A stretch of 64,000 nt of DNA from the NCBI RefSeq assembly GCF_014193845.1, contig NZ_JACHZX010000001.1, positions 186,001-250,000 on the forward strand. Direction: 5' to 3'. Origin of the DNA: Sphingomonas sp. BK345 (GTDB taxonomy: Bacteria > Pseudomonadota > Alphaproteobacteria > Sphingomonadales > Sphingomonadaceae). The number at the start of each line of letters is the position of its first letter. Positions within the stretch are counted from its first letter, which is position 1. Shown one piece after another: positions 44,010 to 55,431 of the stretch. The notes beneath the pieces are model-generated. The model was given only the letters and a program-made list of their open reading frames with translations. It was not told the origin of the DNA and ran no database searches. Position numbers and translations under genes: made by a program.

Positions 44010-45029
44010 GTGCACGGCTGGCTGATCCTCGACAAGCCGCTCGGGCTGGGGTCGACGCAGGGCGTCGCCGCGGTGAAGCGGGCGCTGCGCACCGCGGGCG
44101 CGCCCAAGCTTAAGGTAGGGCACGGCGGCACGCTCGACCCGCTCGCCACCGGCGTGCTGCCGATCGCGATCGGCGAGGCGACCAAACTCGCCGGGCGGAT
44201 GCTCGACGGCGACAAGGTCTATGACTTCACGATCCGCTTCGGCGAGCAGACCGACACGCTCGACGCCGAGGGAAAGGTGATCGCGACGAGCGACGTGCTG
44301 CCGACGCTGGCGGGGCTGGAGGCGGTGCTGCCGCGCTTCACCGGGCCGATCGCGCAGGTGCCGCCGGCCTATTCGGCGCTCAAGGTGGACGGCGCGCGCG
44401 CCTATGACCTGGCGCGCGCGGGCGAGGAGGTGGTGCTCGCGACGCGCGGCGTGACGGTGCATGGGCTGGCGGTATGCAAATCCTTCCCCGCACGGGGAGG
44501 GGGATCATCGCGTAGCGATGGTGGAGGGGGGGCGGCCACGAGCGACTCGCTGGCGGCGAGCCCCCTCCACCCCTCGCCTTCGGCGAGCGGTCCCCCTCCC
44601 CGTGCCGGGGAGGATCTTATCCGGCTCGACCACGTCACCCTCACCGCCTACGTCTCCAAAGGCACCTACATCCGCAGCCTCGCCCGCGACATCGCGCTGG
44701 CGCTCGGCACGGTCGGCCACGTCACCTATCTGCGCCGCACCAAGGCCGGCCCGTTCACGCTCGCCGAGGCGTTATCGCTGGACAAACTCGACGAACTCGC
44801 TAAGGCGCGCGGTCTTGAACACTCCCTTCTGCCGCTGGGCGCGGGGCTGGACGACATCCCGGCTCTCTCGCTCACTCCCGACCAGGCAGGGGCGCTCCGT
44901 CAGGGGCGAGTGCTGGCCGGGATCGCCGCCGACGACGGCCAGGCTTTCGCGCTGCTGGGTGAGACACCTGTCGCGCTGGTCGAGGTGGAAAGCGGGCTCG
45001 CCCGCGTCGTCCGTGGCTTCAACCTGTAA
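44010..45029 (+). CDS. truB: tRNA pseudouridine-55 synthase TruB with an in-frame palindromic insertion
   Basis: Makes pseudouridine 55 in tRNA. It has 339 residues. The catalytic Asp is in GHGGTLDPLATGVLP; the N-terminus LILDKPLGLGSTQGV, KVYDFTIRFGEQTDTLDAEG and the later TLTAYVSKGTYIRSLARDIA are standard. Between VHGLAV (about residue 155) and LDHVTLTAY lie about 45 residues of Gly/Ser/Pro-rich sequence encoded by a long palindromic element (44481-44614). Removing them gives a normal ~294-residue TruB. The GTG start at 44010 follows the protease gene. The insertion sits in a surface loop by homology, so the enzyme probably still works. Confidence 0.95.
   Translation: MHGWLILDKPLGLGSTQGVAAVKRALRTAGAPKLKVGHGGTLDPLATGVLPIAIGEATKLAGRMLDGDKVYDFTIRFGEQTDTLDAEGKVIATSDVLPTLAGLEAVLPRFTGPIAQVPPAYSALKVDGARAYDLARAGEEVVLATRGVTVHGLAVCKSFPARGGGSSRSDGGGGAATSDSLAASPLHPSPSASGPPPRAGEDLIRLDHVTLTAYVSKGTYIRSLARDIALALGTVGHVTYLRRTKAGPFTLAEALSLDKLDELAKARGLEHSLLPLGAGLDDIPALSLTPDQAGALRQGRVLAGIAADDGQAFALLGETPVALVEVESGLARVVRGFNL
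44481..44614. repeat. Palindromic repeat inserted within the truB reading frame
   Basis: Outer arms of 24 bp (44481-44504 and 44591-44614) pair with 22 matches around CACGGGGAGGGGGA. Inner arms GTGGAGGGGG (44521-44530) and CCCCCTCCAC (44561-44570) pair perfectly. The 134-bp unit folds into one long hairpin. It encodes Gly/Arg/Ser/Pro-rich residues and keeps the truB frame. Confidence 0.85.
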
Positions 45030-45054
45030 CGTACCGATGTCGCTAGGAAGATAA

Positions 45055-45324
45055 ATGACGATCACCGCTGAACGCCGCCAGGAAGTCATCAAGGATCACG
45101 CCCGCGCCGATGGCGACACCGGGTCGGTCGAGGTCCAGGTCGCGATCCTGACCGAGCGGATCAAGAATCTGACCGAGCACTTCAAGGGCCACGCCAAGGA
45201 CAACCACTCCCGCCGCGGCCTGCTGATGATGGTCAACAAGCGGCGCTCGCTGCTCGACTATCTCCGCAAGAAGGACGGCGACCGCTACGTCGCCCTCATC
45301 GCGAAGCTCGGTCTTCGCAAGTGA
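45055..45324 (+). CDS. rpsO: 30S ribosomal protein S15
   Basis: Primary 16S rRNA-binding protein of the 30S platform. It has 89 residues with the canonical sequence [56 protein letters not shown] in short form, [16 protein letters not shown] and the end [18 protein letters not shown] 8 bp before the ATG is the RBS. It is followed by a terminator and, 204 bp on, pnp, the standard rpsO-pnp order. Confidence 0.98.
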   Translation: MTITAERRQEVIKDHARADGDTGSVEVQVAILTERIKNLTEHFKGHAKDNHSRRGLLMMVNKRRSLLDYLRKKDGDRYVALIAKLGLRK

Positions 45325-45327
45325 CAC

Positions 45328-45359
45328 AAAGGGGCGGCCCGCAAGGTCCGCCCCTTTTG
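45328..45359 (+). terminator. Rho-independent terminator after rpsO
   Basis: AAAGGGGCGG and CCGCCCCTTT form a 10-bp stem with a 10-nt loop and a TTTT end, starting three bases after the rpsO stop. Confidence 0.85.
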
Positions 45360-45390
45360 TCATCCCGGACTTCGATCCGGGATCCAGCAA
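45359..45390. repeat. Dispersed repeat, copy 4 (single arm)
   Basis: GTCATCCCGGACTTCGATCC followed by GGGATCCAGC is one arm of the family seen near 1563, 4213 and 35284, and itself contains the CCCGGA...TCCGGG inverted repeat. The partner arm is not evident downstream. It abuts the rpsO terminator. Confidence 0.65.
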
Positions 45391-45480
45391 GCAGGGGCGC
45401 GGGAGCGCCCGGCCGGTCCGCTGGAGCCGGCGCGGGAGGACGGACAATAAGGTCCGCCCTTCCCTGGGCCGCTACTGGCC

Positions 45481-45517
45481 CACTCGCAGGCCCCTCGGTG
45501 ATCCGCACCGGGGAGTG
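45481..45517 (+). promoter_or_regulatory. Stem-loop in the pnp leader
   Basis: CACTC...GAGTG outer arms with a GC-rich inner stem (CCCC..GGTG pairing with CACCGGGG) end a few bases before the RBS AAGGAAA of pnp. In E. coli the pnp leader hairpin is the target of RNase III and PNPase autoregulation. The same role is an inference here. Confidence 0.4.
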
Positions 45518-45528
45518 AAGGAAATGAT

Positions 45529-47880
<2,352 letters not shown>

Positions 47881-47952
47881 GTGAGCGCCGTGCTCCTGCG
47901 GACGCAGGAGCAAGATCTCCTTGGACGCCGCGAAAGCCACCTCATCAATGCG

Positions 47953-47982
47953 AACGGCCCCGGCAGCGATGCCGGGGCCGTT
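47953..47982. terminator. Bidirectional terminator between pnp and egtD
   Basis: AACGGCCCCGGCA and TGCCGGGGCCGTT form a perfect 13-bp stem with a GCGA loop. The A and T ends serve both strands, so it can stop pnp (plus) and egtD (minus). A second perfect palindrome, GCTCCTGCG/CGCAGGAGC at 47892-47911, lies 12 bp after the pnp stop and may cap the pnp mRNA. Confidence 0.8.
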
Positions 47983-48011
47983 CTCGTATCAGCGTCCCGC
48001 GATGCTCTGCG

Positions 48012-48989
48012 TCAGGGCGCGGGCCGCTCGGGCTGCGCCTCGGCGAGGATCACCGCGAACAGGCCCTTGTCGTCGATCCATTCGCGCACCGGGGTCCAGC
48101 CGCCGCTGCGGAGCAGGATTCGCGCGTCGCGCTCGCCGTACTTGTGGCTGTTCTCGGTGTGAATCGTCTCGCCCTCGGCGATGTCGAACGCGCGCCCGTC
48201 CACCTCGAACGACACGTCGCGACGCGCCTCCAGGTGCATCTCCACGCGCGCGCGATCGTCGTTCCACACCGCGCCATGGCGGAAAGCGTCGAGCGGGATC
48301 GTCCCCTCAAGCTCGCGGTTGATCCGCTCGAGCAGGTTGAGGTTGAACGCCGCGGTGACGCCCTGCGCGTCGTCATAGGCGGGTAGCAGAACGTCGGGCC
48401 GCTTGATCCGGTCCATGCCGATCAGCAGCATCGCCCCCTCGCCCAGCGAGGCGCGCATGGCGCGCAGCAGGTCGACCGCGGCGAGCGGGATCAGATTGCC
48501 GATGGTCGAGCCCGGGAAGAAGCCGAGCTTGGGCAGATCGGCGACCTGAGCGGGCAACGTCAGCGGGCGCGTGAAATCGCCCTCGAACGGCAGCACCGGT
48601 AGACCGGGGAAGGCCTGCGCCAGCGCCTGTGCCGACTCGCGCAGGAAGTCGCCCGAGATGTCGATCGGCACATAAGCGGCGGGCTCGACGCAGCGCAGCA
48701 CCACCGGCGTCTTGGTCGACGAGCCCGAGCCGAACTCGACCACCGCACGCCCCCGTCCGGCGAGCTGGCGCAGCTCTGGGCAGAGGTCGTGGAGCAGCGC
48801 CGTCTCGGTGCGGGTCGGGTAATATTCGGGCAGCTCGGTGATCTGCTCGAACAGCTGCGAGCCACGATGATCGTAGAACCAGCGCGCGGGGATCGCACGC
48901 GGGCGGCGTGTGAGCCCGGCGAGCACGTCGGCGCGGAACTGGGGATCGGCGAGGCTGGCCTGGCCGTCGTCGATCTCGGGCTTGAGCAT
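48012..48989 (-). CDS. egtD: L-histidine N(alpha)-methyltransferase EgtD
   Basis: Trimethylates histidine to hercynine, the first step of ergothioneine synthesis. It has 325 residues. Recognised from YDHRGSQLFEQITELPEYYPTRTE, the SAM-binding VEFGSGSSTKT, PIDISGDFL, FFPGSTIGNL and the C-terminal IHTENSHKYG and AVILAEA. The ATG at 48989 lies one base after the egtB stop, so the two genes are coupled. The order egtB-egtD without egtA/C/E is common in proteobacteria. Confidence 0.96.
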   Translation of the reverse strand: MLKPEIDDGQASLADPQFRADVLAGLTRRPRAIPARWFYDHRGSQLFEQITELPEYYPTRTETALLHDLCPELRQLAGRGRAVVEFGSGSSTKTPVVLRCVEPAAYVPIDISGDFLRESAQALAQAFPGLPVLPFEGDFTRPLTLPAQVADLPKLGFFPGSTIGNLIPLAAVDLLRAMRASLGEGAMLLIGMDRIKRPDVLLPAYDDAQGVTAAFNLNLLERINRELEGTIPLDAFRHGAVWNDDRARVEMHLEARRDVSFEVDGRAFDIAEGETIHTENSHKYGERDARILLRSGGWTPVREWIDDKGLFAVILAEAQPERPAP

Positions 48990-48990
48990 G

Positions 48991-50250
48991 TCAGAGGTCC
49001 TTCGCGAGACGAACGCCGGTGAATTGCCAGCGCTGATGGGGGTAGAAGAAGTTGCGGTAGCTGGCGCGCGCATGGCCGCGCGGCGTGGCGCAGCTGCCGC
49101 CGCGCAGGACGAACTGCCCGCTCATGAACTTGCCATTATACTCGCCGACCGCGCCCTCGACCGGGCGGAAGCCGGGGTACGGGCGATAGGCCGAGCCGGT
49201 CCACTCCCACACGTCGCCGAAGAAGGCAGGACCGTCGCTCGCAGGGCGCGGCTCGACCGCGCCGGCGCGATCGAGCTGGTTGCCGCCGGCGGGGTCATGG
49301 CCAGCGGCCGCGGCCTCCCACTCGAACTCGGTCGGCAGCCGCGCCCCCGCCCAGCTGGCATAGGCGTCGGCCTCGTAGAAGCTGACGTGCGTGACCGGCG
49401 CGGCGGGGTCGATCGCGCGGCGACCGTCGAGACCGAAGCGGGTCCACACGCCGTCGCGCTGTTCCCAGTAGAGCGGCGCGCCGACGCCCTCGCGCTGCAC
49501 CCAGGCCCAGCCGTCGGCGAGCCACCAGCGCGGCGTCGCATACCCGCCGTCGGCGATGAAGGCGGCCCACTCGCCGTTGGTCACCGTGCGATCGGCGAGC
49601 GCATGCGGCGCGAGCAAGGCGCGATGTCGCGGCCCCTCGCAGTCGAAGGCGAACCCCTCGCCGGCATGGCCGACCTCGACGACGCTCTCGCCGCGCTCGA
49701 TCCAGCCGATCGGGCCCGGCATCGCCACCGGCACCTTGCGCGCCGCCGACCAGATCGCGGGCTCGAGCGGGTTCTCGCCGAAGAGATGGAGCATGTCGGT
49801 GACGAGCAGTTCCTGATGCTGCTCCTCATGGTGACAGCCGAGCGCGACCAGCTCGCGCGCCGCCTCCGGCAGGCTGGGGAGCGCGTCGATCAGGGCGGCG
49901 TCGACCGCTGCGCGATAGCCGCGCACCTCGTCGAGCGTCGGGCGCGTGATCATGCCGCGCCGCGCGCGCGCGTGGCGGCGTCCCTCGGCCTCGTAATAGC
50001 TGTTGAACAGAAAGGGGAAGCGCTCGTCGTGGCGCTGATAGCCGGCGACATGGTCGCGCAGCACGAACGTCTCGAAGAACCAGGTGGTATGCGCGAGGTG
50101 CCATTTGGCCGGGCTGGCATCGTCCATCGACTGGCCGGTCGCGTCGGCGTCCGAGAGCGGCGCCACCAGTGCCTCGCTCAGCGCACGGACACCGCGGTAG
50201 CGGTCGCCCAGCGACGACTCGCCGGTCTTCAGATCAGGCAGCGCTGCCAT
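48991..50250 (-). CDS. egtB: Ergothioneine biosynthesis sulfoxide synthase EgtB
   Basis: Non-haem iron enzyme that joins hercynine to a thiol substrate as a sulfoxide. It has 419 residues. The N-terminal DinB-like domain holds the iron ligands: [10 protein letters not shown] and the [10 protein letters not shown] motif (H-x3-H-x-E). The C-terminal FGE-sulfatase-like domain has [58 protein letters not shown], and [25 protein letters not shown]. The ATG at 50250 (MAALPDLK) with GGGAGA upstream was taken as start; a TTG at 50265 is possible. Confidence 0.95.
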   Translation of the reverse strand: MAALPDLKTGESSLGDRYRGVRALSEALVAPLSDADATGQSMDDASPAKWHLAHTTWFFETFVLRDHVAGYQRHDERFPFLFNSYYEAEGRRHARARRGMITRPTLDEVRGYRAAVDAALIDALPSLPEAARELVALGCHHEEQHQELLVTDMLHLFGENPLEPAIWSAARKVPVAMPGPIGWIERGESVVEVGHAGEGFAFDCEGPRHRALLAPHALADRTVTNGEWAAFIADGGYATPRWWLADGWAWVQREGVGAPLYWEQRDGVWTRFGLDGRRAIDPAAPVTHVSFYEADAYASWAGARLPTEFEWEAAAAGHDPAGGNQLDRAGAVEPRPASDGPAFFGDVWEWTGSAYRPYPGFRPVEGAVGEYNGKFMSGQFVLRGGSCATPRGHARASYRNFFYPHQRWQFTGVRLAKDL

Positions 50251-50319
50251 CGGATCGTCTCCCAACCCGCCGCGCCCGACCCCACGCCCGCGCGACGCTC
50301 GCCGGCGCCTTATCCTAGG

Positions 50320-50877
50320 TTAACGATTGGCCCCCGCGACCCACAAAACGTCGCCATCCGCCGTTTTGTTCACGGCGCGGCACAGGACGAACAGGAAATC
50401 GGACAAGCGGTTCAGATACATGACAGCGGCGGGGTTGGCGTGCGGCGACAGCGCGACGGCACTGCGCTCGGCCCGGCGCACGATCGCGCGCGCGAGATGG
50501 AGCGCCGCGGCCGCCCCGCCAGGGAGCACGAAGCTGGTCAGCGGCGGCAGATCGGCGTTGAGCGAGTCGATCTCGTGCTCGAGCCGCTCCACCTGTGCCG
50601 GCACCACCCGCAGCACCATCTCGGACGGCGTGAAGTCGTCGCCCGGCGTGGCGAGGTCGGCGCCCAGGTCAAACAGATCGTTCTGAACGCGACGCAGCGC
50701 CGCGACATGACCGACGTCGGCGAGCGTCTCGGCAGCGACGCCGATCGCGCTGTTGGCCTCGTCGACGTCGCCGATCGCGGCCATGCGCGCGTCGTCCTTG
50801 CGCACGCGGCTGCCGTCGACCAGCCCGGTCGTGCCCGCGTCGCCGGTGCGGGTGTAGATGCGATTTAGCTTGACCAC
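50320..50877 (-). CDS. Cob(I)alamin adenosyltransferase, PduO type
   Basis: Transfers the adenosyl group of ATP to cob(I)alamin. It has 185 residues. The ATP-binding N-terminal motif YTRTGDAGTTGLVDGSRVRKDD is diagnostic, with VDEANSAIGVA, RRVQNDLFDLGADLATP, the ligand-binding PGGAAAALHLARAIVRRAERSAVAL and YLNRLSDFLFVLCRAVN. The start is the GTG at 50877 (MVKLNRIYTRTG); no ATG lies nearby. It is downstream of a small membrane protein gene on the same strand with an 8-bp gap. Confidence 0.94.
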   Translation of the reverse strand: MVKLNRIYTRTGDAGTTGLVDGSRVRKDDARMAAIGDVDEANSAIGVAAETLADVGHVAALRRVQNDLFDLGADLATPGDDFTPSEMVLRVVPAQVERLEHEIDSLNADLPPLTSFVLPGGAAAALHLARAIVRRAERSAVALSPHANPAAVMYLNRLSDFLFVLCRAVNKTADGDVLWVAGANR

Positions 50878-50885
50878 CTTACGGA

Positions 50886-51119
50886 TCAGGTGCGGCCAGC
50901 CGCGAAGAGCAGCACGACGACGACCAGCACCGCCAGCGCCTGGAACAGGATGCGCTGCTGCATCATGCGGTTGCTCTTGAGCTGCGCCGCCGTCGGGCCG
51001 CCGCTTTCGCCGCGCGCGTCGGCGGACGCTTCCTGGAGGAAGGAGACGATGCCGCGCACCAGAGCGACCACGGTGGCGATCATCGCCGCCACCAGCAGGA
51101 TCACGAGGAAGGTGTTCAT
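50886..51119 (-). CDS. Twin-transmembrane protein (HIG1/DUF2909-like)
   Basis: A 77-residue protein with two transmembrane helices (FLVILLVAAMIATVVALVRGI at residues 4-24 and ILFQALAVLVVVVLLFAAG near 57-75) and a polar loop of about 30 residues between them (QEASADARGESGGPTAAQLKSNRMMQQR). The pattern matches the HIG1-domain / twin-transmembrane family. Its ATG at 51119 overlaps the gluQ stop (ATGA). Homologues are linked to respiratory complexes, but a role here is inference. Confidence 0.9.
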   Translation of the reverse strand: MNTFLVILLVAAMIATVVALVRGIVSFLQEASADARGESGGPTAAQLKSNRMMQQRILFQALAVLVVVVLLFAAGRT

Positions 51120-51961
51120 GTGTCGAAGGTAGGGATTGCGGAGGGCTTTGGGAAGTCGCCCGCGCGCAACCGCTCGGCCAGCGCGCGCCCGTCCTCGCCA
51201 CGCTCGCGCAGCACCGCGAGCGCTGGCGCCCCGTGGCGCTTGGCGAGCCGCTCGCCATCCGCGCCGGTCAGCAGCGCGTGATGGTGCCAGCGCGGCACCG
51301 GCAGCTCGAGCAGCGCCTGGAGCAGGCGGTGGACGTGCGTCGCCGCGAACAGGTCGACGCCGCGCACGACATCGGTGACACCCTGCGCGGCGTCGTCGAC
51401 GGTGACCGCGAGATGGTAGCTGGCGGGCGCGTCCTTGCGCGCGAGCACCACGTCCCCCTGCGCCAGCGGGTCGGCCTGAACCACGCGACCGGCGTCGCTC
51501 CACTCCAGCGCACCGGCGCGTGCGACCGCCGCGGCCATGTCGAGCCGCCAGGCATGCGGGCGCGACAGGTCGGCCGCGGGGAGAGAGCGGCAGGTCCCCG
51601 GATAGAGCGGCGACGCCCCGTGCGGCGCGCTCATTGCCTCGGCGATCTCGGCGCGGGTGCAGAGACAGGGATAGAGCAGTCCCATCGCGCGCAGCCGCTC
51701 CAGCGCAGCGGCGTAGCGTCCCAGTCGCCGCGACTGGTGAACCACCTCCCCGTCCCACGTCAGCCCGAGCCAGGCGAGGTCGGCGAGGATCGTGGCGACA
51801 TGCTCGGGGCGGCTGCGGGTGCCGTCGATGTCTTCGATGCGCAGCAGGAAGCGCCCGCCGCGCTCCCTCGCGTGATCGTGCGCCCGGATCGCCGAATAGG
51901 CGTGGCCGAGATGCAGCCGCCCCGTCGGCGAGGGCGCGAAGCGGGTGACCACCGGATCCAT
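51116..51961 (-). CDS. gluQ: Glutamyl-queuosine tRNA(Asp) synthetase
   Basis: A GluRS paralogue lacking the anticodon domain, which attaches glutamate to queuosine 34 of tRNA-Asp. It has 281 residues. HIGH-like FAPSPTGRLHLGHAYSAI, the zinc site YPCLCTRAEI...YPGTC, and PASYHLAVTVDDAAQGVTDVVRG are present. The KMSKS position reads LAKRHGA, as is usual for GluQRS. The start at 51961 gives MDPVVTRFAPSPTG. It begins the gluQ - membrane protein - pduO run on the minus strand. Confidence 0.94.
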   Translation of the reverse strand: MDPVVTRFAPSPTGRLHLGHAYSAIRAHDHARERGGRFLLRIEDIDGTRSRPEHVATILADLAWLGLTWDGEVVHQSRRLGRYAAALERLRAMGLLYPCLCTRAEIAEAMSAPHGASPLYPGTCRSLPAADLSRPHAWRLDMAAAVARAGALEWSDAGRVVQADPLAQGDVVLARKDAPASYHLAVTVDDAAQGVTDVVRGVDLFAATHVHRLLQALLELPVPRWHHHALLTGADGERLAKRHGAPALAVLRERGEDGRALAERLRAGDFPKPSAIPTFDT

Positions 51962-52016
51962 CCGGCGCGATGTGCGCGGCGGCACGTGGCCGCGCAAGGG
52001 CGCCGCGACCAGATAC

Positions 52017-52046
52017 GAAAAGGGGCGGGCCGAAGCCCACCCCCAA
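52017..52046 (-). terminator. Terminator of the TonB receptor gene
   Basis: On the minus strand GGGGGTGGGC and GCCCGCCCC pair around TTCG and are followed by TTTTCG. It begins about 23 bases past the receptor stop codon. Confidence 0.8.
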
Positions 52047-52068
52047 ACGTCTCGTCAATGAGTCGCGA

Positions 52069-55000
52069 TCAGAACTTGATGCGCGCGCCCACCACGAAGC
52101 GGCGGCCCAGCGCGTCGTAGGTCGACGGATAGGTGTTGCCGCTGTTGAACGAGGTCGACCCGACGGTGCCACCGACCAGCGGCGGATCCTTGTCGAGCAG
52201 GTTGGTGACCGTCAGCGTCAGGTCGAAATTGTCGGTGACGCCGAAGCGGGTGGCCAGGTCGAGGTAGTTGTAGGCCGGGATGCGGCCGAAGTTGACCTGA
52301 CGGCCCGCCAGCGGGCCCGACTCGATCGTGCCGCTGAAGGTCGTCACGCCCGGCTCGACGCGCATCTTGTCGAGGTGACGCCACAGCAGCGAAATGTCGG
52401 CCGAACCGATCGACACCGTGGTGCGCTGATTCCAGGTGAGCTCCGGCTGGAGCGAACCCGCCGACGAGCTCGGACCGGCCGAACCCGGCGAACCGCAGTT
52501 TTGGCCGTACAGGCCGACGCAGCGCAGCACGTCCGAACCCGGCGCCGCCTGGAACTGCGAGCGCGACGTCCAGTTGCCCTGGAAGCTCAGGTTCAGCTTG
52601 GCGACGCCCAAGTCACGGCGATAGCCGACGTTCAGGTCGATACCGTCGGTCAGGATCGTACCGGCGTTGCTCGGCGTGATGATCAGACCACGCGTCGTCG
52701 CCGGATCACCGTCCAGCGCGCCCGTGACGGGGTTGCGGACGATGTTGAGGCAGGCCGCGCTCGTCGCGCTGGCCGAGGTGATGCCGCTGCCAGCCTGATC
52801 GCCGAAGCACAGGTTGTAGGCGCTGCCCGCGGTGAGCTGCGAGATCGCGTCCCGAATCTTGATGTTGTAGTAATCGACCGAGATCGAGAGGCCCGGCACG
52901 AAATCGGGCTGCAGCACCACGCCCACGGTGAAGCTGTTCGCCTTCTCCGGACGCAGGTTGAGGTTGCCACCCGCGGTGAAGTTGGCCTGCGCCGCGGTCG
53001 GCGTCTCGATGCTGCCGATCGTCGAGGCCGGGGCACCCTGCGCGATACACACCGCGGCGAGCGTCGCGTTGTTCACCGGCGCGGCGCCGGCGCACGCGTC
53101 ATACGACAGGTTGGTCAGCGCGGTGCTCACCGGGTTGAACAACTCGCCGATGTTCGGCGCACGTACCGCGCGCTGGTAGTTGCCGCGGATCTTCAGGCCG
53201 CCGAACGGCTCCCACGTGCCCGCGCCCTTGTAGGTCCAGGTGTCGTAGCTGGGGCTGCCGACCGCATCCACCTTGTACGCCGAGTAGCGCACGCCGCCCT
53301 CGACCGTCAGGCTGTTGAAGAAGGGCTTGTCCTCGACGAGCGGGACGATGACCTCGCTGTACGCTTCCCAGACGTTGTAGCCACCGGCGAAGGTCGGCGC
53401 CGCGCCGCCCGCGCCGCCGAGCTCGCCCGCGGTCTGCGACAGCGTGTCCGAGTTCTGGCTGGCGGTGTACTTGCGATACTCGCCGCCGAGCGCGAAGCCG
53501 ATCGGCTCGTTGGCGAAGGGCGAGGAGAAGCCGACGTCGCCGGTCAGCAGCGCGCGGACCTGCGCCAGCGAGGTGCGGTTCGACGAGGTGCTGTCGGCGG
53601 TGAGATACGACACCTGATCCGACGAGATCGAGCCAGCCGGGCCGAACAGGTTGACCGGGACGCAGCCCGTGCCCGCCGTGATGTCCGCACCGCCCGGCGC
53701 GCCGCCGAGGCAGGTCGCGGTGTTGGTGGCGAACGCCGCCGAGCGGAAGCGCGACGTCAGCGCGTAGTTGCGGATCGTCTGCGTGTTCTCCGACTCACCG
53801 TACGACCCGCCAAGATCGAGGTTGATGCGATCGGTGATGCCGATCTTCACGCCGGCGTTATAGTCGAAGATCGTCGTGACATAGTCCGAGATGCGCGAGC
53901 CCGTCTCCGTGGTACGACGGTTGGTCGTGGTGGTGAAATAGCGGAAGTTGGGATCGGTCGGATCGGTCGCCACCGCCGCCGCGGCGCACTGCGCCGCGGT
54001 GAGCTGCGCCACCTGCTGGTTCTGCGCGTTGAAGGTCGGGTTGTTGGCGCAGAACTGCGAACGCGCCGCCGCCGGCAGATACGGGTTCGAGAACGGGATC
54101 GCGAGCGACGAGCCGAAGATGCCCGACGGCGCGATCACGGTGCTCACCGTGTTCTTCGAGAACAGACCGCGGCTGTAGACCTGCACGCTGTCCGAGACAT
54201 CGTAGTGGCCCGCGGCGTAGATGTTGTAGCGCTGGAACGGGACCTGGAAGACGTTGTACGGGTTGAAGTTGAACGGCTGCACCGGCTGCTGCAGCCCGCC
54301 CGAGGTCGGGTTGATCTGGAAGTTGCCCGACTGGAAGCCGGCGTTGCCGCGGCCGGCGAGGCCGGCGAGGTTGAAGCGCGACGGGACCGTGGTGCCCGAA
54401 CCGCCCGGCGAGCCGCTGGTCGAGGTGTAGCTGTTCTGCGAGAAGCGACGCGCGTCCATGTAGACGGGGTCAGAATTCTGGTAGCCGATCGACAGCACCG
54501 CGTTGCCGCGGCCGTCGTCGAAGTTGGCACCGACGGTCAGATCGACGCGAGTCTGCTCGCCGTCGCCGCGCTCGGTGATGCCCTCCGAGACGTTCAGCTC
54601 CATGCCCGAGAAGTCCGAGCGGGTGATGAAGTTGACCACGCCCGACACCGCATCGGCGCCGTAGGTGGTGGCCGCGCCGCCGGTCAGCGTGTCGATGCGC
54701 TCGACCAGCGAGAGCGGAATGTTGTTGAGGTCAACGCGACCGACAGTGCTCGACGGCGCGATGCGCTTGCCGTCCAGCAGCACGACGTTGCGGAAGTTGC
54801 CGAGACCCCGAAGGTCGACGAATGCGGAGCCGCCGTTGCCGTTGTTCACCGCCGAACCGATCGACGGCGCCACGCCCGGCAGGTCACGCAGCAGCTCTTC
54901 CGCGGTGTTGCGCTGACGCAGCTGGATCTCTTCCTGGCCGATCACCGCGACCGGGCTCGACGCGACCAGGTTCGGGTTGCGGATCAGCGTGCCGGTGACG

Positions 55001-55209
55001 ACGATGTCGCCCGAGCTGGTCTCGCCGGCGGGCGGGGCGGAGTCCTGGCTCGAGATGCCGGCGGCCGGCGCATTGGGGTCGGTGCTCTGCACGCCCGTCT
55101 TCGGCTGGCTGGCGGGATCGGCGGTCTGCGCGGTCGCCGGGGCGGCGATCACCGCGGCGCCGACCAGCAGCGTCGAGGTGAGCAGGCGCGAACGATAGGC
55201 GTTCAGCAT
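52069..55209 (-). CDS. TonB-dependent outer membrane receptor (large)
   Basis: A 1046-residue outer-membrane transporter. The signal peptide ends in AAPATAQ (about residue 28). The TonB-box region GDIVVTGTLIRNP (about 67-79) is followed by the plug: AVIGQEEIQLRQRNTAEELLRDLPGVAPSIG, VDLRGLGNFRNVVLLDGKRI, IPLSLVERIDTLTGGAATTYGADAVSGVVNFITR. The long beta-barrel ends with an aromatic residue (RRFVVGARIKF), as needed for assembly. This subtype is abundant in sphingomonads for sugars or oligopeptides; the ligand is unknown. AGGGGA precedes the ATG. A 222-bp divergent spacer on its 5' side is AT-richer and should carry its promoter. Confidence 0.95.
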   Translation of the reverse strand: MLNAYRSRLLTSTLLVGAAVIAAPATAQTADPASQPKTGVQSTDPNAPAAGISSQDSAPPAGETSSGDIVVTGTLIRNPNLVASSPVAVIGQEEIQLRQRNTAEELLRDLPGVAPSIGSAVNNGNGGSAFVDLRGLGNFRNVVLLDGKRIAPSSTVGRVDLNNIPLSLVERIDTLTGGAATTYGADAVSGVVNFITRSDFSGMELNVSEGITERGDGEQTRVDLTVGANFDDGRGNAVLSIGYQNSDPVYMDARRFSQNSYTSTSGSPGGSGTTVPSRFNLAGLAGRGNAGFQSGNFQINPTSGGLQQPVQPFNFNPYNVFQVPFQRYNIYAAGHYDVSDSVQVYSRGLFSKNTVSTVIAPSGIFGSSLAIPFSNPYLPAAARSQFCANNPTFNAQNQQVAQLTAAQCAAAAVATDPTDPNFRYFTTTTNRRTTETGSRISDYVTTIFDYNAGVKIGITDRINLDLGGSYGESENTQTIRNYALTSRFRSAAFATNTATCLGGAPGGADITAGTGCVPVNLFGPAGSISSDQVSYLTADSTSSNRTSLAQVRALLTGDVGFSSPFANEPIGFALGGEYRKYTASQNSDTLSQTAGELGGAGGAAPTFAGGYNVWEAYSEVIVPLVEDKPFFNSLTVEGGVRYSAYKVDAVGSPSYDTWTYKGAGTWEPFGGLKIRGNYQRAVRAPNIGELFNPVSTALTNLSYDACAGAAPVNNATLAAVCIAQGAPASTIGSIETPTAAQANFTAGGNLNLRPEKANSFTVGVVLQPDFVPGLSISVDYYNIKIRDAISQLTAGSAYNLCFGDQAGSGITSASATSAACLNIVRNPVTGALDGDPATTRGLIITPSNAGTILTDGIDLNVGYRRDLGVAKLNLSFQGNWTSRSQFQAAPGSDVLRCVGLYGQNCGSPGSAGPSSSAGSLQPELTWNQRTTVSIGSADISLLWRHLDKMRVEPGVTTFSGTIESGPLAGRQVNFGRIPAYNYLDLATRFGVTDNFDLTLTVTNLLDKDPPLVGGTVGSTSFNSGNTYPSTYDALGRRFVVGARIKF

Positions 55210-55431
55210 AGAGTTCAGTCCCCTTTTGTGGCCGGTTTTCCGGCATTCACAGAATGTGCTCCGGGACGGCGCGGCCGCCCGGGATGCCGTTGGCTACCGT
55301 GAAGCCACGCTGCACAGCAACATGGCGCGCCTGCTCGATGGCGTTTTTGAAAGAGTGTAACTTCAATGACACAGATGAAGAATGGTGTGCTACCGGCCCT
55401 GGCAGGTCGGTGACAGGGGAGAAGTGTGACG

